DNA of 32,497 bases from Acetofilamentum sp. (GTDB lineage Bacteria > Bacteroidota > Bacteroidia > Bacteroidales > DYOH01): contig DYOH01000039.1 in assembly GCA_020720625.1 (NCBI GenBank), positions 1 to 32,497 of the forward strand, in the 5' to 3' direction. Numbering within the stretch: position 1 is the stretch's first letter; each line of letters starts with the position of its first letter. Both the position numbers and the translations under genes were made by a program. Of this stretch, positions 25,799 through 32,497 are shown in pieces. Below the pieces are notes generated by a model, which saw nothing but the letters and a program-made list of their open reading frames with translations, searched no databases and had not been told where the DNA came from.

Positions 25799-28369
25799 TC
25801 AAACAATATTATACTTAGATAATTTATTTTTTAATTCGCTTATTTGTATCGGTTTGGTAATATAATCGTCGAAAATATTATTGTATTTGTACACTTCGTA
25901 TTCCATGGCATAAGCCGTTTGTGCAATGATAGGCAAGTTTGTGCGTCGTTTTTTTATTTCGGCGGCAGCTTTCTCTCCACTCATCACAGGCATTTTTATA
26001 TCCATGAGTACCAAATCAATTTCTGTATTATCCTGAATCATTTCTATGGCTATTTTTCCATTTGCAGCCCTCAACACTTTAATCTCCATATAATTTAAGA
26101 ATTCTTCCAAGAACAAAAAGTTGTTTTCTTCGTCTTCTGCCACCAGAATGGTTTTTGGTTTATATAATTTTTCTGAGGTTAAGCTTAAGATGTTTTTTTT
26201 AATACGAACAGGTTTGTACGGCAAAGTGAAGTGGAAAGTGGTACCATTACCGGGCATTGATTCTACCCAGATTTTGCCTCCGAGCAGTTCTACAAATCCT
26301 TTGCAAATGGATAGGCCCAATCCTGTTCCGCCATACTTGGTTTGTATGCTGATTTCTGCCTGATTAAATCTTTCGAATATAATGTGTTGATATTCTGGCT
26401 TGATACCTATTCCAGTATCTTTAACATAGAAGTTTAAAACTGTCTCCTTTAAAAAAACGCCTAATTCTACGCTTCCTTGCTCGGTAAATTTAATGGCATT
26501 ATTCAGCAAATTGCTGATAATCTGGATTAGCATGGTTTTATCTGTAATAACTAAACTTTCTTCGACAACGATGGCTATGTTCGATATAAGTGCTATATTC
26601 TTTTTTGATGCCTGAAGTTCGAAAATCGAATGCATTTCGTTAAATAACTGAAATATATCTGTTTCTAAATATTCCGGCTTCTCTTGTTTGGTTTCGAGCG
26701 ACGATACCGTTAAAATATTTGTAACTACGGCAAGCAGTTGTTCCGCACTGTTTTGTATTATTTCAATAAAGTGTGCTTTCTTTTCCGGAACAATATTGTT
26801 TTTCGCCAGAAAACCGGTAAAACCGATTATGGCGTTCATTGGAGTTCTAATTTCGTGCGACATATTTTGCAGAAAGGCCGATTTGAGCCTGTTGCTTTCC
26901 TCTGCTTTTTCCTTTTGTACAATTAGCTCTTTGTTTAGCATTTCTAATTTGCTGATAGTCTCTGCTAATTCTTTGTTTAGTTTTGCTGTTTCCTTGGTTT
27001 TTTGTTGAATGGCTTTTTCTGCATTTTTTCTTTCTGTAATATCTCTTACTACTGCCATGATAAATAGTTCGTTATGAATTTCGGTTATTTCGCCCGAAAT
27101 AAGCACTGTTTTTACCGAATTGTCTTTCATTTGCAGTTCAGCTTCGAAATTGGATACTTTTTTTTCTGCATCCATCAATGCGGTGTACTCTGCTATTTGT
27201 TTTTTGTTGTGCCAAATATTGCTTTGATAAATGGTTTTGCCGATAAAATCGTGGCGCTGGTAACCCGAAATCAGGCAGGCACTTTTGTTCACATTGCTTA
27301 TGATGTTGTCTGCCATGCGTGTTATCATTATGGCATCGGGACTGGCATTGAATAAGGTATTAAATTTAGATTTCGATTTTTTGAGGGCTTCGATGTATCG
27401 CTTTTTGTCGGTTATGTTTTCTCCAATAGCAGCAATGGCTTCGGTTTCTCCATTTTCGTCTTTCAAAAGGGTATTGCTCCAGGCAATGAGCAGTTTTTCG
27501 CCGCTTTTCGTGCAAATTTCATTTTCAAAATACAATATGCTGTCTCCTTGAATTATCTTATTTGTTGTTTTGTAAACTTTGGCTCTGGTTTCCTGTGGAA
27601 TAAATATTTCAAACCAATTTTTGTTTATTATTTCTTCATATAAAAAACCGGTAATCCGCAATAAATATTCATTACAAAAAATAATTTTACCGTTGGTATC
27701 TAGTATGACTGATATGAGCTGCACATTTTTCATCATATCCGAAAACCGACGATCCATTTCCAGTAAACTTTCTTTGGCTTTGCGGTTTTCCCAATTTAAT
27801 TGCTGCTTATTGAGCAGAATGCCCAATAGCATAGTGCCCATCGGATAAATGCTAAGTGTGGGTATAGCTATGGCATAAAGTGTGTTCAGCGATTTTTCAT
27901 CAGGCAGGAGGCTTGTCCAAATAAGCATGACAAAATGAACGATAAATCCCATGGTAAGAAAACTTAAGGCGGCTTTCTTTTTTGTAAATTCCTTAAAAAA
28001 ATACCTCCAAATCAGACCAATTAGTCCGGAGCTTATTATTACCATAATGCCCATGTATACGCCGTCGCCACCCATGCTGAACCGATACATAAATGTAATG
28101 GCCATTGCAATAGCAGATGGAATAAAACCAAGAAACAATGCTGATACTGATAGTAAAATGGAGCGTGTATCGAAGCTTATTCCAGGTTGATATATCCATG
28201 GGGTTTTCATGAGCAAAATGCCCATAAAACCCAAGATAACTCCGGCAATAGCTTTGTGTATAATTTCTTTATTGGTATTATTATTAAGCCAATTGCTATT
28301 GTATAGGTAACTAAAAACCAGTAAAAGGGATATATTTTGAATTAATCTGGCAAAAAATTCGTGCCCCAT
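25799..28369 (-). CDS. 5TM (LytS-type) hybrid histidine kinase
   Basis: An 856-residue membrane kinase. The N-terminal ~200 residues are a 5TMR-LYT sensor (five or six helices; FDTRSILLSVSALFLGFIPS, then GGDGVYMGIMVI). Two to three PAS domains follow (about 205-450), then a coiled linker, HisKA, HATPase and receiver. The H-box SAFLQNMSHEIRTPMNAIIG puts the phospho-histidine near residue 501. Other motifs are LLNNAIKF, DTGIGIKPEY, GGTGLGLSIC and the receiver's VAEDEE with LMDIKMP (phospho-Asp near 788). There is no DNA-binding output. Its catalytic half resembles that of the 2350-6696 kinase closely enough to suggest a common ancestor. It heads a tight minus-strand cluster (22 bases to the next gene). 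Confidence 0.92.
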   Translation of the reverse strand: MGHEFFARLIQNISLLLVFSYLYNSNWLNNNTNKEIIHKAIAGVILGFMGILLMKTPWIYQPGISFDTRSILLSVSALFLGFIPSAIAMAITFMYRFSMGGDGVYMGIMVIISSGLIGLIWRYFFKEFTKKKAALSFLTMGFIVHFVMLIWTSLLPDEKSLNTLYAIAIPTLSIYPMGTMLLGILLNKQQLNWENRKAKESLLEMDRRFSDMMKNVQLISVILDTNGKIIFCNEYLLRITGFLYEEIINKNWFEIFIPQETRAKVYKTTNKIIQGDSILYFENEICTKSGEKLLIAWSNTLLKDENGETEAIAAIGENITDKKRYIEALKKSKSKFNTLFNASPDAIMITRMADNIISNVNKSACLISGYQRHDFIGKTIYQSNIWHNKKQIAEYTALMDAEKKVSNFEAELQMKDNSVKTVLISGEITEIHNELFIMAVVRDITERKNAEKAIQQKTKETAKLNKELAETISKLEMLNKELIVQKEKAEESNRLKSAFLQNMSHEIRTPMNAIIGFTGFLAKNNIVPEKKAHFIEIIQNSAEQLLAVVTNILTVSSLETKQEKPEYLETDIFQLFNEMHSIFELQASKKNIALISNIAIVVEESLVITDKTMLIQIISNLLNNAIKFTEQGSVELGVFLKETVLNFYVKDTGIGIKPEYQHIIFERFNQAEISIQTKYGGTGLGLSICKGFVELLGGKIWVESMPGNGTTFHFTLPYKPVRIKKNILSLTSEKLYKPKTILVAEDEENNFLFLEEFLNYMEIKVLRAANGKIAIEMIQDNTEIDLVLMDIKMPVMSGEKAAAEIKKRRTNLPIIAQTAYAMEYEVYKYNNIFDDYITKPIQISELKNKLSKYNIV

Positions 28370-28772
28370 AATATTTCATTTTATTTGTTCAAATCTGAAA
28401 TAATATTTTTGATTCAATTATATTAGATTTAACTTAACTATAAATAATTAAAATTTGCGAAGCTGCATTGCATTTCTTCACTTTTTCTGGATGTAAGGCC
28501 TTCAAAAGTAATAAAAATTTTATGAGATTGATAATATATTCACTTTTATTATCCGGTATTTTGATTAATTTTTGAACTGTTTGTGTGTGGTATTGTGGAT
28601 TTATTTATGTATTTATGCGTTAATATGTTGAATTGCTTTTATTTTGTTCAATATTTGGCATATAGTATGTTTCTAAAAAAACGCTTGCATATATGCAATT
28701 TACTCTTTACCTTTAGCGCCGAATTAGATATATTCAACTAACTGAGAATTAATTGAAAACAGAATTTAACTT
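28370..28772. other. Divergent intergenic region, 403 bp
   Basis: Very AT-rich DNA between the 5TM kinase (minus) and the methyltransferase (plus). The only clear signal is the palindromic promoter region at 28685-28715 facing the methyltransferase. Nothing else resembling a gene or RNA was seen. Confidence 0.5.
28685..28715 (+). promoter_or_regulatory. Putative promoter overlapping a perfect palindrome
   Basis: TTG at 28685-28687 and TACCTTTA at 28708-28715 fit the Bacteroidota -33 (TTG) and -7 (TAnnTTTG, last base off) elements with a 20-base spacer. The -33 lies in a perfect 14-bp palindrome, TTGCATATATGCAA (28685-28698), which could be an operator for a dimeric repressor. Predicted initiation is near 28722, about 50 bases before the methyltransferase ATG. 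Confidence 0.5.
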
Positions 28773-29588
28773 ATGAAAAAACTGGTAATAAATTATGTAG
28801 AATTGCCCAGTCGCATTCGGAAACCGCTGTGGCGTTTATGGCATAATTTAATCTTGAAGTACGACAAAGGTCGTCCGGAATCTTTTTTAAACTATGGATA
28901 CCATGGCGACGATTTAGAATTTTCGCACTTCAGATTAAGTGAAGAAGATTTGCCCGATAAGTACAGTATTCAGCTCTATGCACATGTTGCCCGTCATCAC
29001 GATTTCAGCGGCACCAATGTGCTCGAGGTTGGTAGTGGCAGAGGCGGTGGAGCTTCTTTCCTTACCAGGTATTTTAAGCCTCAGACTTATACTGCTTTAG
29101 ATATTAACCAAAAAACTGTGGATTTTTGCAATCAGCATCACCGCGCTCAAGGTTTAAAATTTGTGCAAGGACATGCCGAAAAACTACCTTTCGATAATGA
29201 ACAATTTCATGCGGTGGTAAACGTTGAATCGGCCAGATGCTATACCGACATTCCCGGATTTTTTGATGAAGTGAAACGTGTGCTTAAACCAGGCGGTAAA
29301 TTTTTGTTTGCCGACATGATTCGTCCGGAAGATTACGATAGCATTGTAAACCATTTGAAAAAAACGGGTCTGCGTATTGTTGAAACCAAAGACATTTTAC
29401 CCAATGTAGTGGAAGCGCTTAAAAAAGATACAGAACACCGAAAACAAATGATAAACTCCAAAATACCTAAATTTTTGCGTAAATCCTTTTACGAATTTGC
29501 CGGGGTTGAAGGCTCTGGTAGATTTAAAGAATTTGATACCCGCGAAATCGGATATTGGTCTTTTACTTTGGAAAAACCATTGAATTAA
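28773..29588 (+). CDS. Class I SAM methyltransferase, phthiotriol-dimycocerosate methyltransferase-like
   Basis: A 271-residue soluble methyltransferase. Motif I is VLEVGSGRGGGASFLTRYF, followed by YTALDINQKTVDFC (motif II) and GHAEKLPFDNEQFHAVVNVE (motif III region). Then come FFDEVKRVLKPGGKFLFADM and the C-terminal FLRKSFYEFAGVEGSG. The run of motifs, including GRGGGASFLTR and AVVNVESARCY, resembles the mycobacterial phthiotriol/phenolphthiotriol dimycocerosate O-methyltransferase family more than the generic ubiE-type enzymes, as judged from memory of that family. The natural substrate here is unknown and is likely a lipid or polyketide-like hydroxyl. The gene is monocistronic, with its own palindromic promoter and a strong terminator. 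Confidence 0.85.
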   Translation: MKKLVINYVELPSRIRKPLWRLWHNLILKYDKGRPESFLNYGYHGDDLEFSHFRLSEEDLPDKYSIQLYAHVARHHDFSGTNVLEVGSGRGGGASFLTRYFKPQTYTALDINQKTVDFCNQHHRAQGLKFVQGHAEKLPFDNEQFHAVVNVESARCYTDIPGFFDEVKRVLKPGGKFLFADMIRPEDYDSIVNHLKKTGLRIVETKDILPNVVEALKKDTEHRKQMINSKIPKFLRKSFYEFAGVEGSGRFKEFDTREIGYWSFTLEKPLN

Positions 29589-29627
29589 TAGTTTAACTTC
29601 AGGTTAGTTAACGAACTCCCTACACAC

Positions 29628-29662
29628 ACCCGAAAATATATTGTTTTCGGGTTTTTTTTTCT
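29628..29662 (+). terminator. Intrinsic terminator after the methyltransferase
   Basis: ACCCGAAAA (29628-29636) pairs perfectly with TTTTCGGGT (29644-29652) around a seven-base loop, followed by a run of Ts. It is 40 bases after the stop codon. Confidence 0.88.
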
Positions 29663-29703
29663 TTTTATGTCACATTTTATTGTTTTATTTCGTCATAATA
29701 TAA

Positions 29704-30174
29704 ATGATACTTAAAATGAGAAATCTAATTGTTCTGTTTTTAGTCGTTATGCTTTCCTCGTGTATGCAAGATAATGCCACTGATAATTTGTCCCTGGCCG
29801 AAACTAATATTCAATTGTATAACGATGCTACTATTTATCAAAGTATTATTGGCAGTAGGGGGGAAGAAATTTCTGATGCTTTTCTGATTGATTCTGCTTA
29901 TATTGTTGGCGATTGGCTCACCCTGCGTGTAAATTATTCGGGTGGATGCAATCAGCATTCTTTTGCTGCTTATTGGAGTAATGCATGGAATTATTCCGAA
30001 CCGCCGCAAACACATATTCTTATTACCCACAATGCAAATCAGGATTACTGCGAGGCTTGGATTACACAGGAATTATCTATCAATTTAAGCTGGCTAATGA
30101 ATGGGAATATTGAAAATCCAATGATTTTGATTATTCAAAATGGTTCTAATAATCAGGATTTTATTATATACTAA
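29704..30174 (+). CDS. Small lipoprotein in the sigma-factor operon
   Basis: A 156-residue lipoprotein. The signal sequence MRNLIVLFLVVMLSSC ends in the lipobox LSSC; with the upstream ATG at 29704 the Cys is residue 20, and the ATG at 29716 is an equally good start. The mature part has LTLRVNYSGGCNQHSFAAYW and QDYCEAWI, with two further cysteines that may form a disulfide. I do not recognise a named family, although Bacteroidota have similar small lipoproteins with a YSGGC..H segment. It ends three bases before the sigma-factor start, so it is co-transcribed. It could be a sensor or a target of the sigma system, but that is inference. Confidence 0.8.
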   Translation: MILKMRNLIVLFLVVMLSSCMQDNATDNLSLAETNIQLYNDATIYQSIIGSRGEEISDAFLIDSAYIVGDWLTLRVNYSGGCNQHSFAAYWSNAWNYSEPPQTHILITHNANQDYCEAWITQELSINLSWLMNGNIENPMILIIQNGSNNQDFIIY

Positions 30175-30177
30175 TTT

Positions 30178-30774
30178 TTGTTTAAGAAGAAAGAAAATAT
30201 AGAAGATATTATTGCCGGATGTCGGAAAAAACAAAGTAAATCGCAAGAAGCTTTGTATAAGGAATATTTTGGCTATGCCATGAGCGTGGCACTGCCTTAT
30301 GCACATGTACCCGACGAGGCACACGAGATTGTTAACGACAGTTTCATGAAAGTTTTTGATAAAATTGACTCTTATAAGGAATCACATTCTTTTAAATCGT
30401 GGTTTAGAGCCATTGTGGTAAATACTGCCATTGATTATTACCGCAAGAATGGTAAATACCGCTTAAATACTGATGTGGAGCAGGCAGACAGAAGCGAATA
30501 CAGCGAAGAAATTCTGGATAGCCTGAATCTGGAAAATATTTTGGAACTTCTCAACGGATTATCAGATAACCAGAGAGTTATTTTTAATTTGTATGAAATT
30601 GAAGGCTATTCGCATCGCGAAATTGCCGAAATGCTGGATATTACCGAAACGGCATCGCGAACCAATTTAACAAGGGCAAAAAAATCGCTCAGAGATTTGT
30701 ATTTTAATTATTTTGAACAGCATGAAGAAACCAATAGATATAGCATTGAGCAGCAAGATAAAGCAAACTCTTGA
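30178..30774 (+). CDS. ECF-type RNA polymerase sigma factor
   Basis: A 198-residue sigma-70 family ECF factor. Region 2 is SQEALYKEYFGYAMSVALPY ... DSFMKVFDKIDSYKESHSFK, then WFRAIVVNTAIDYYRK. Region 4 is LENILELLNGLSDNQRVIFN, then YEIEGYSHREIAEML and the recognition helix ITETASRTNLTRAKKSL. It directs RNA polymerase to a specific regulon. The start is unusual: the best start is TTG at 30178, three bases after the lipoprotein stop; no ATG occurs before region 2. Its 3' end overlaps the next gene by 53 bases in another frame, a classic arrangement for a sigma factor and its own anti-sigma factor. Confidence 0.93.
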   Translation: MFKKKENIEDIIAGCRKKQSKSQEALYKEYFGYAMSVALPYAHVPDEAHEIVNDSFMKVFDKIDSYKESHSFKSWFRAIVVNTAIDYYRKNGKYRLNTDVEQADRSEYSEEILDSLNLENILELLNGLSDNQRVIFNLYEIEGYSHREIAEMLDITETASRTNLTRAKKSLRDLYFNYFEQHEETNRYSIEQQDKANS

Positions 30775-31840
30775 AAATTATCAGCCGGGGTATAAGCCGG
30801 AATACTGGGAACAGTTCTTGCAACAGAAATTGCAGCAAAATAAACGTTTGTTTTTGTGGTGGCCAATTATTGCAAAAGCGGCTGTTGTTGCAATATTGGT
30901 TTCTGCCTTGCCCTCAAGTATTCAAAATAGCCTGAGTCCCAAAATTTGGCTTCCGCAAAATAATTTTGCTGAGCTTGCCTTACAACAAGATAATTATACT
31001 GAAATTAATATCAGTAAAAGTCAAAATACGCATTTTAGTAAACAAACAAGGCAAATGAACGAAAGGCCGGAAGAGATTCTAATTACAAATCTGCCTTTTC
31101 GCGAAATTGACTTAAACCACCGGCAAAAGCCCGGTTTTGATTATCTGAATACGCAGTATGCAACGATGGATATGCTTCAGGAAGCGCTGTATGAGATGCC
31201 TCTGGAAAAAGCAGTGGACGAAACGCCGGATAAGAATATGCTGCTTAGTTTTGATATCAGCAGTGCAATGGGAAATCAACAGCAAACCAATGCCAGCTTG
31301 CTCGAGAGCACTGTTGCCGCCGCTATTCCTTTGGGAAAAAAATGGCATATAAGTACCGGTCTAAGATGGCAAAAAAATAGTGAGATTATGAATATGAAAA
31401 TGATGCTTTCGCCTGCAGCCGATGCATCTATGAGCGTTAACGAGGAAACCAATTATCAGGTACTTTCTGTTCCACTCTCTTTTCATTTTAAAATTAATAA
31501 GAATATTCATGTCGCAATGGGCTCATCACTCGATTATGTAAATAATCTACACCAGAGCAAAACCGCATCCATGCCATCTGTAACTTTTTTTAGTGGAGCA
31601 AATAGCCTTAACGATTTAAAACATACCAGCTTGGTGTCAAATAGCTATGAATCTACAACGCAAATAGACCGCCTTCAATTGTTTAGTCACCTGCGATTGG
31701 GCATCAGTTATCAATGGCAAAATGCCAAGCGGGCTATGCAATTCGAGCCTTTTATGCAGTTTCCGGTTAATCAGTATCAGCAATTAAATAATATGCCCAT
31801 GCTGGGAGTGAACCTAAAATATCAATGGAAATTTAGCTGA
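30722..31840 (+). CDS. Putative dual-membrane anti-sigma factor with outer-membrane beta-barrel
   Basis: About 372 residues from ATG 30722; a TTG three codons earlier is possible. The N-terminal ~40 residues are cytoplasmic and helical (DIALSSKIKQTLENYQPGYK, then EYWEQFLQQKL). One transmembrane helix follows (about 43-65, FLWWPIIAKAAVVAILVSAL), then a ~100-residue Gln/Asn-rich, probably disordered periplasmic linker. The C-terminal ~200 residues alternate polar and hydrophobic as beta-strands (KKWHISTGLRWQKN, YQVLSVPLSFHFKIN, MLGVNLKYQWKFS) and end near a terminal aromatic, like an eight-stranded outer-membrane barrel. This matches the dual membrane-spanning anti-sigma (Dma) design described in Bacteroides thetaiotaomicron. 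It overlaps the sigma gene by 53 bases, so it should bind that sigma factor and report on the outer membrane. Confidence 0.8.
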   Translation: MKKPIDIALSSKIKQTLENYQPGYKPEYWEQFLQQKLQQNKRLFLWWPIIAKAAVVAILVSALPSSIQNSLSPKIWLPQNNFAELALQQDNYTEINISKSQNTHFSKQTRQMNERPEEILITNLPFREIDLNHRQKPGFDYLNTQYATMDMLQEALYEMPLEKAVDETPDKNMLLSFDISSAMGNQQQTNASLLESTVAAAIPLGKKWHISTGLRWQKNSEIMNMKMMLSPAADASMSVNEETNYQVLSVPLSFHFKINKNIHVAMGSSLDYVNNLHQSKTASMPSVTFFSGANSLNDLKHTSLVSNSYESTTQIDRLQLFSHLRLGISYQWQNAKRAMQFEPFMQFPVNQYQQLNNMPMLGVNLKYQWKFS

Positions 31841-32114
31841 AAAACTGCTTAACAATCTATCAAAAACTATTATCCTAAATGCTCCTTAGTGGCGAAATCT
31901 TTGTAATTCAGAAATGAAATATTTAGGGCAAATCTGCTATTGTTTTATGTAGGGTCTGCTGAAAAATATATAATTATTATTAAATCAAATATTTGATGCT
32001 TTAATGCAAGGTTTTTAACGCATATTGCTATTTTTCATGCATTGATTCTTCATTTACAACAATAAGCACTTAGAGTTAATAGTGAGCATGTATTTTTTAA
32101 AGAGATATATTTAT
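31841..32114. other. Intergenic DNA with an orphan IS-like end
   Basis: No gene was recognised. At 31950-31966 the sequence TAGGGTCTGCTGAAAAA is identical to the left end of the element at 32115. The ~150 bases after it differ from that element's interior, so this looks like the stranded end of a related insertion sequence. No transposase coding remains. Confidence 0.5.
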
Positions 32115-32461
32115 AATTAGGGTCTGCTGAAAAACTAAAATAGATTGATTCTGAATGTGAATTTCAGAAAATGGTTTTCATCTCAGTGTCTATGTAATAA
32201 GGTAATAAGGTTTAACTATGCCTTTTAAAAGACTGACTACTAAGGTGTAAATAGCAGATAAAGTTATTGATGCCCTTACGTGTGGGGGTACACCTTAGTA
32301 GAAAAAAAATTGTAGCCTTAATTTCTACCTTATTACCTTATATATTTTAGCTAAAGGTTTTCGCAAGTTCTACTTTAAAAAGCTTGCACTCGAAATTATA
32401 ATCTATAGAGGTATAATGCTAAGAAACTTATTATTAGAGCCATTTCAGCAAACCCTAATTA
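32115..32461. mobile_element. MITE-like element with nested palindromes, copy 2
   Basis: A second, same-orientation copy of the element at 1486-1831, about 347 bp including the flanking AATTA. The ends are TAATTAGGGTCTGCTG and the complement of TAATTAGGGTTTGCTG. TA flanks the GGGT termini on both sides, which fits a TA target duplication. The 15-bp arms (32197-32211 with 32327-32341) and 13-bp arms (32237-32249 with 32289-32301) are perfectly complementary and identical to copy 1, while much of the spacer sequence has drifted. No ORF is present. Confidence 0.75.
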
Positions 32462-32497
32462 GCCGTAGCATTTATGCTACGGTAAAATTTGACATCA

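Noticed and set aside
30178-30324. Short minus-strand frame across the sigma-factor start
   Set aside because: It is antisense to a clear sigma-factor gene and the lipoprotein, with no family resemblance.
1486-32461. The two same-orientation repeat copies as ends of a 31-kb composite transposon or genomic island
   Set aside because: The interior holds housekeeping genes (gcvP, recO, porZ, carboxyltransferase) and no integrase or transposase. Two copies of a dispersed small element are a simpler explanation.

Overview
This is an AT-rich chromosomal segment from a member of the Bacteroidota, most likely class Bacteroidia. The evidence is gene content: a PorZ-like protein with a type IX secretion (T9SS) C-terminal domain, two proteins of the Fibrobacter succinogenes major paralogous (FISUMP) family, single-chain glycine dehydrogenase, a RecO without zinc-finger cysteines, a biotin-dependent acyl-CoA carboxyltransferase, and an ECF sigma factor beside an anti-sigma protein that appears to span both membranes. 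No rRNA, tRNA or CRISPR array was seen, so the genus cannot be named.

Layout. 1-2349 is an accessory and decaying patch: a short orphan ORF followed by a long imperfect hairpin that resembles an integron attC site, an intact FISUMP lipoprotein, a truncated secreted ORF ending inside a ~346 bp non-coding element with nested palindromes, and the ruins of a Fic-family gene. 2350-6696 (minus) is a seven-PAS, one-GAF hybrid histidine kinase. 6977-7606 (plus) is a HEAT-like protein and 7717-8453 a broken FISUMP gene. 8530-10077 (minus) is the acyl-CoA carboxyltransferase, followed by a gap with a GxxExxY remnant. 10713-13610 (plus) is gcvP. 13721-16777 (minus) is porZ then recO, whose stop and start codons abut. 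17369-22987 (minus) holds three signalling genes: a dCache chemoreceptor-like protein, an SPFH/band-7 protein, and a TPR/SpoIIE phosphatase. 23200-28369 (minus) looks like a four-gene operon: a 5TM hybrid histidine kinase, a broken SRPBCC gene, a DUF429 protein and a GT-C glycosyltransferase-like membrane protein. 28773-29588 (plus) is a methyltransferase with its own palindromic promoter and a clear terminator. 29704-31840 (plus) is a lipoprotein, ECF sigma factor and anti-sigma/beta-barrel operon. 31841-32497 holds an orphan insertion-sequence-like end and a second copy of the nested-palindrome element.

How it fits together. Housekeeping genes (gcvP, recO, porZ, carboxyltransferase) are interleaved with many signal-transduction genes. 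Neither histidine kinase has a DNA-binding output domain, and neither has a partner response regulator in the window, so their outputs lie elsewhere. The least ordinary items are the two copies of the nested-palindrome element, the sigma/anti-sigma operon with its apparent inner-to-outer-membrane anti-sigma protein, and the number of recognisable gene ruins (Fic, FISUMP, GxxExxY, SRPBCC).
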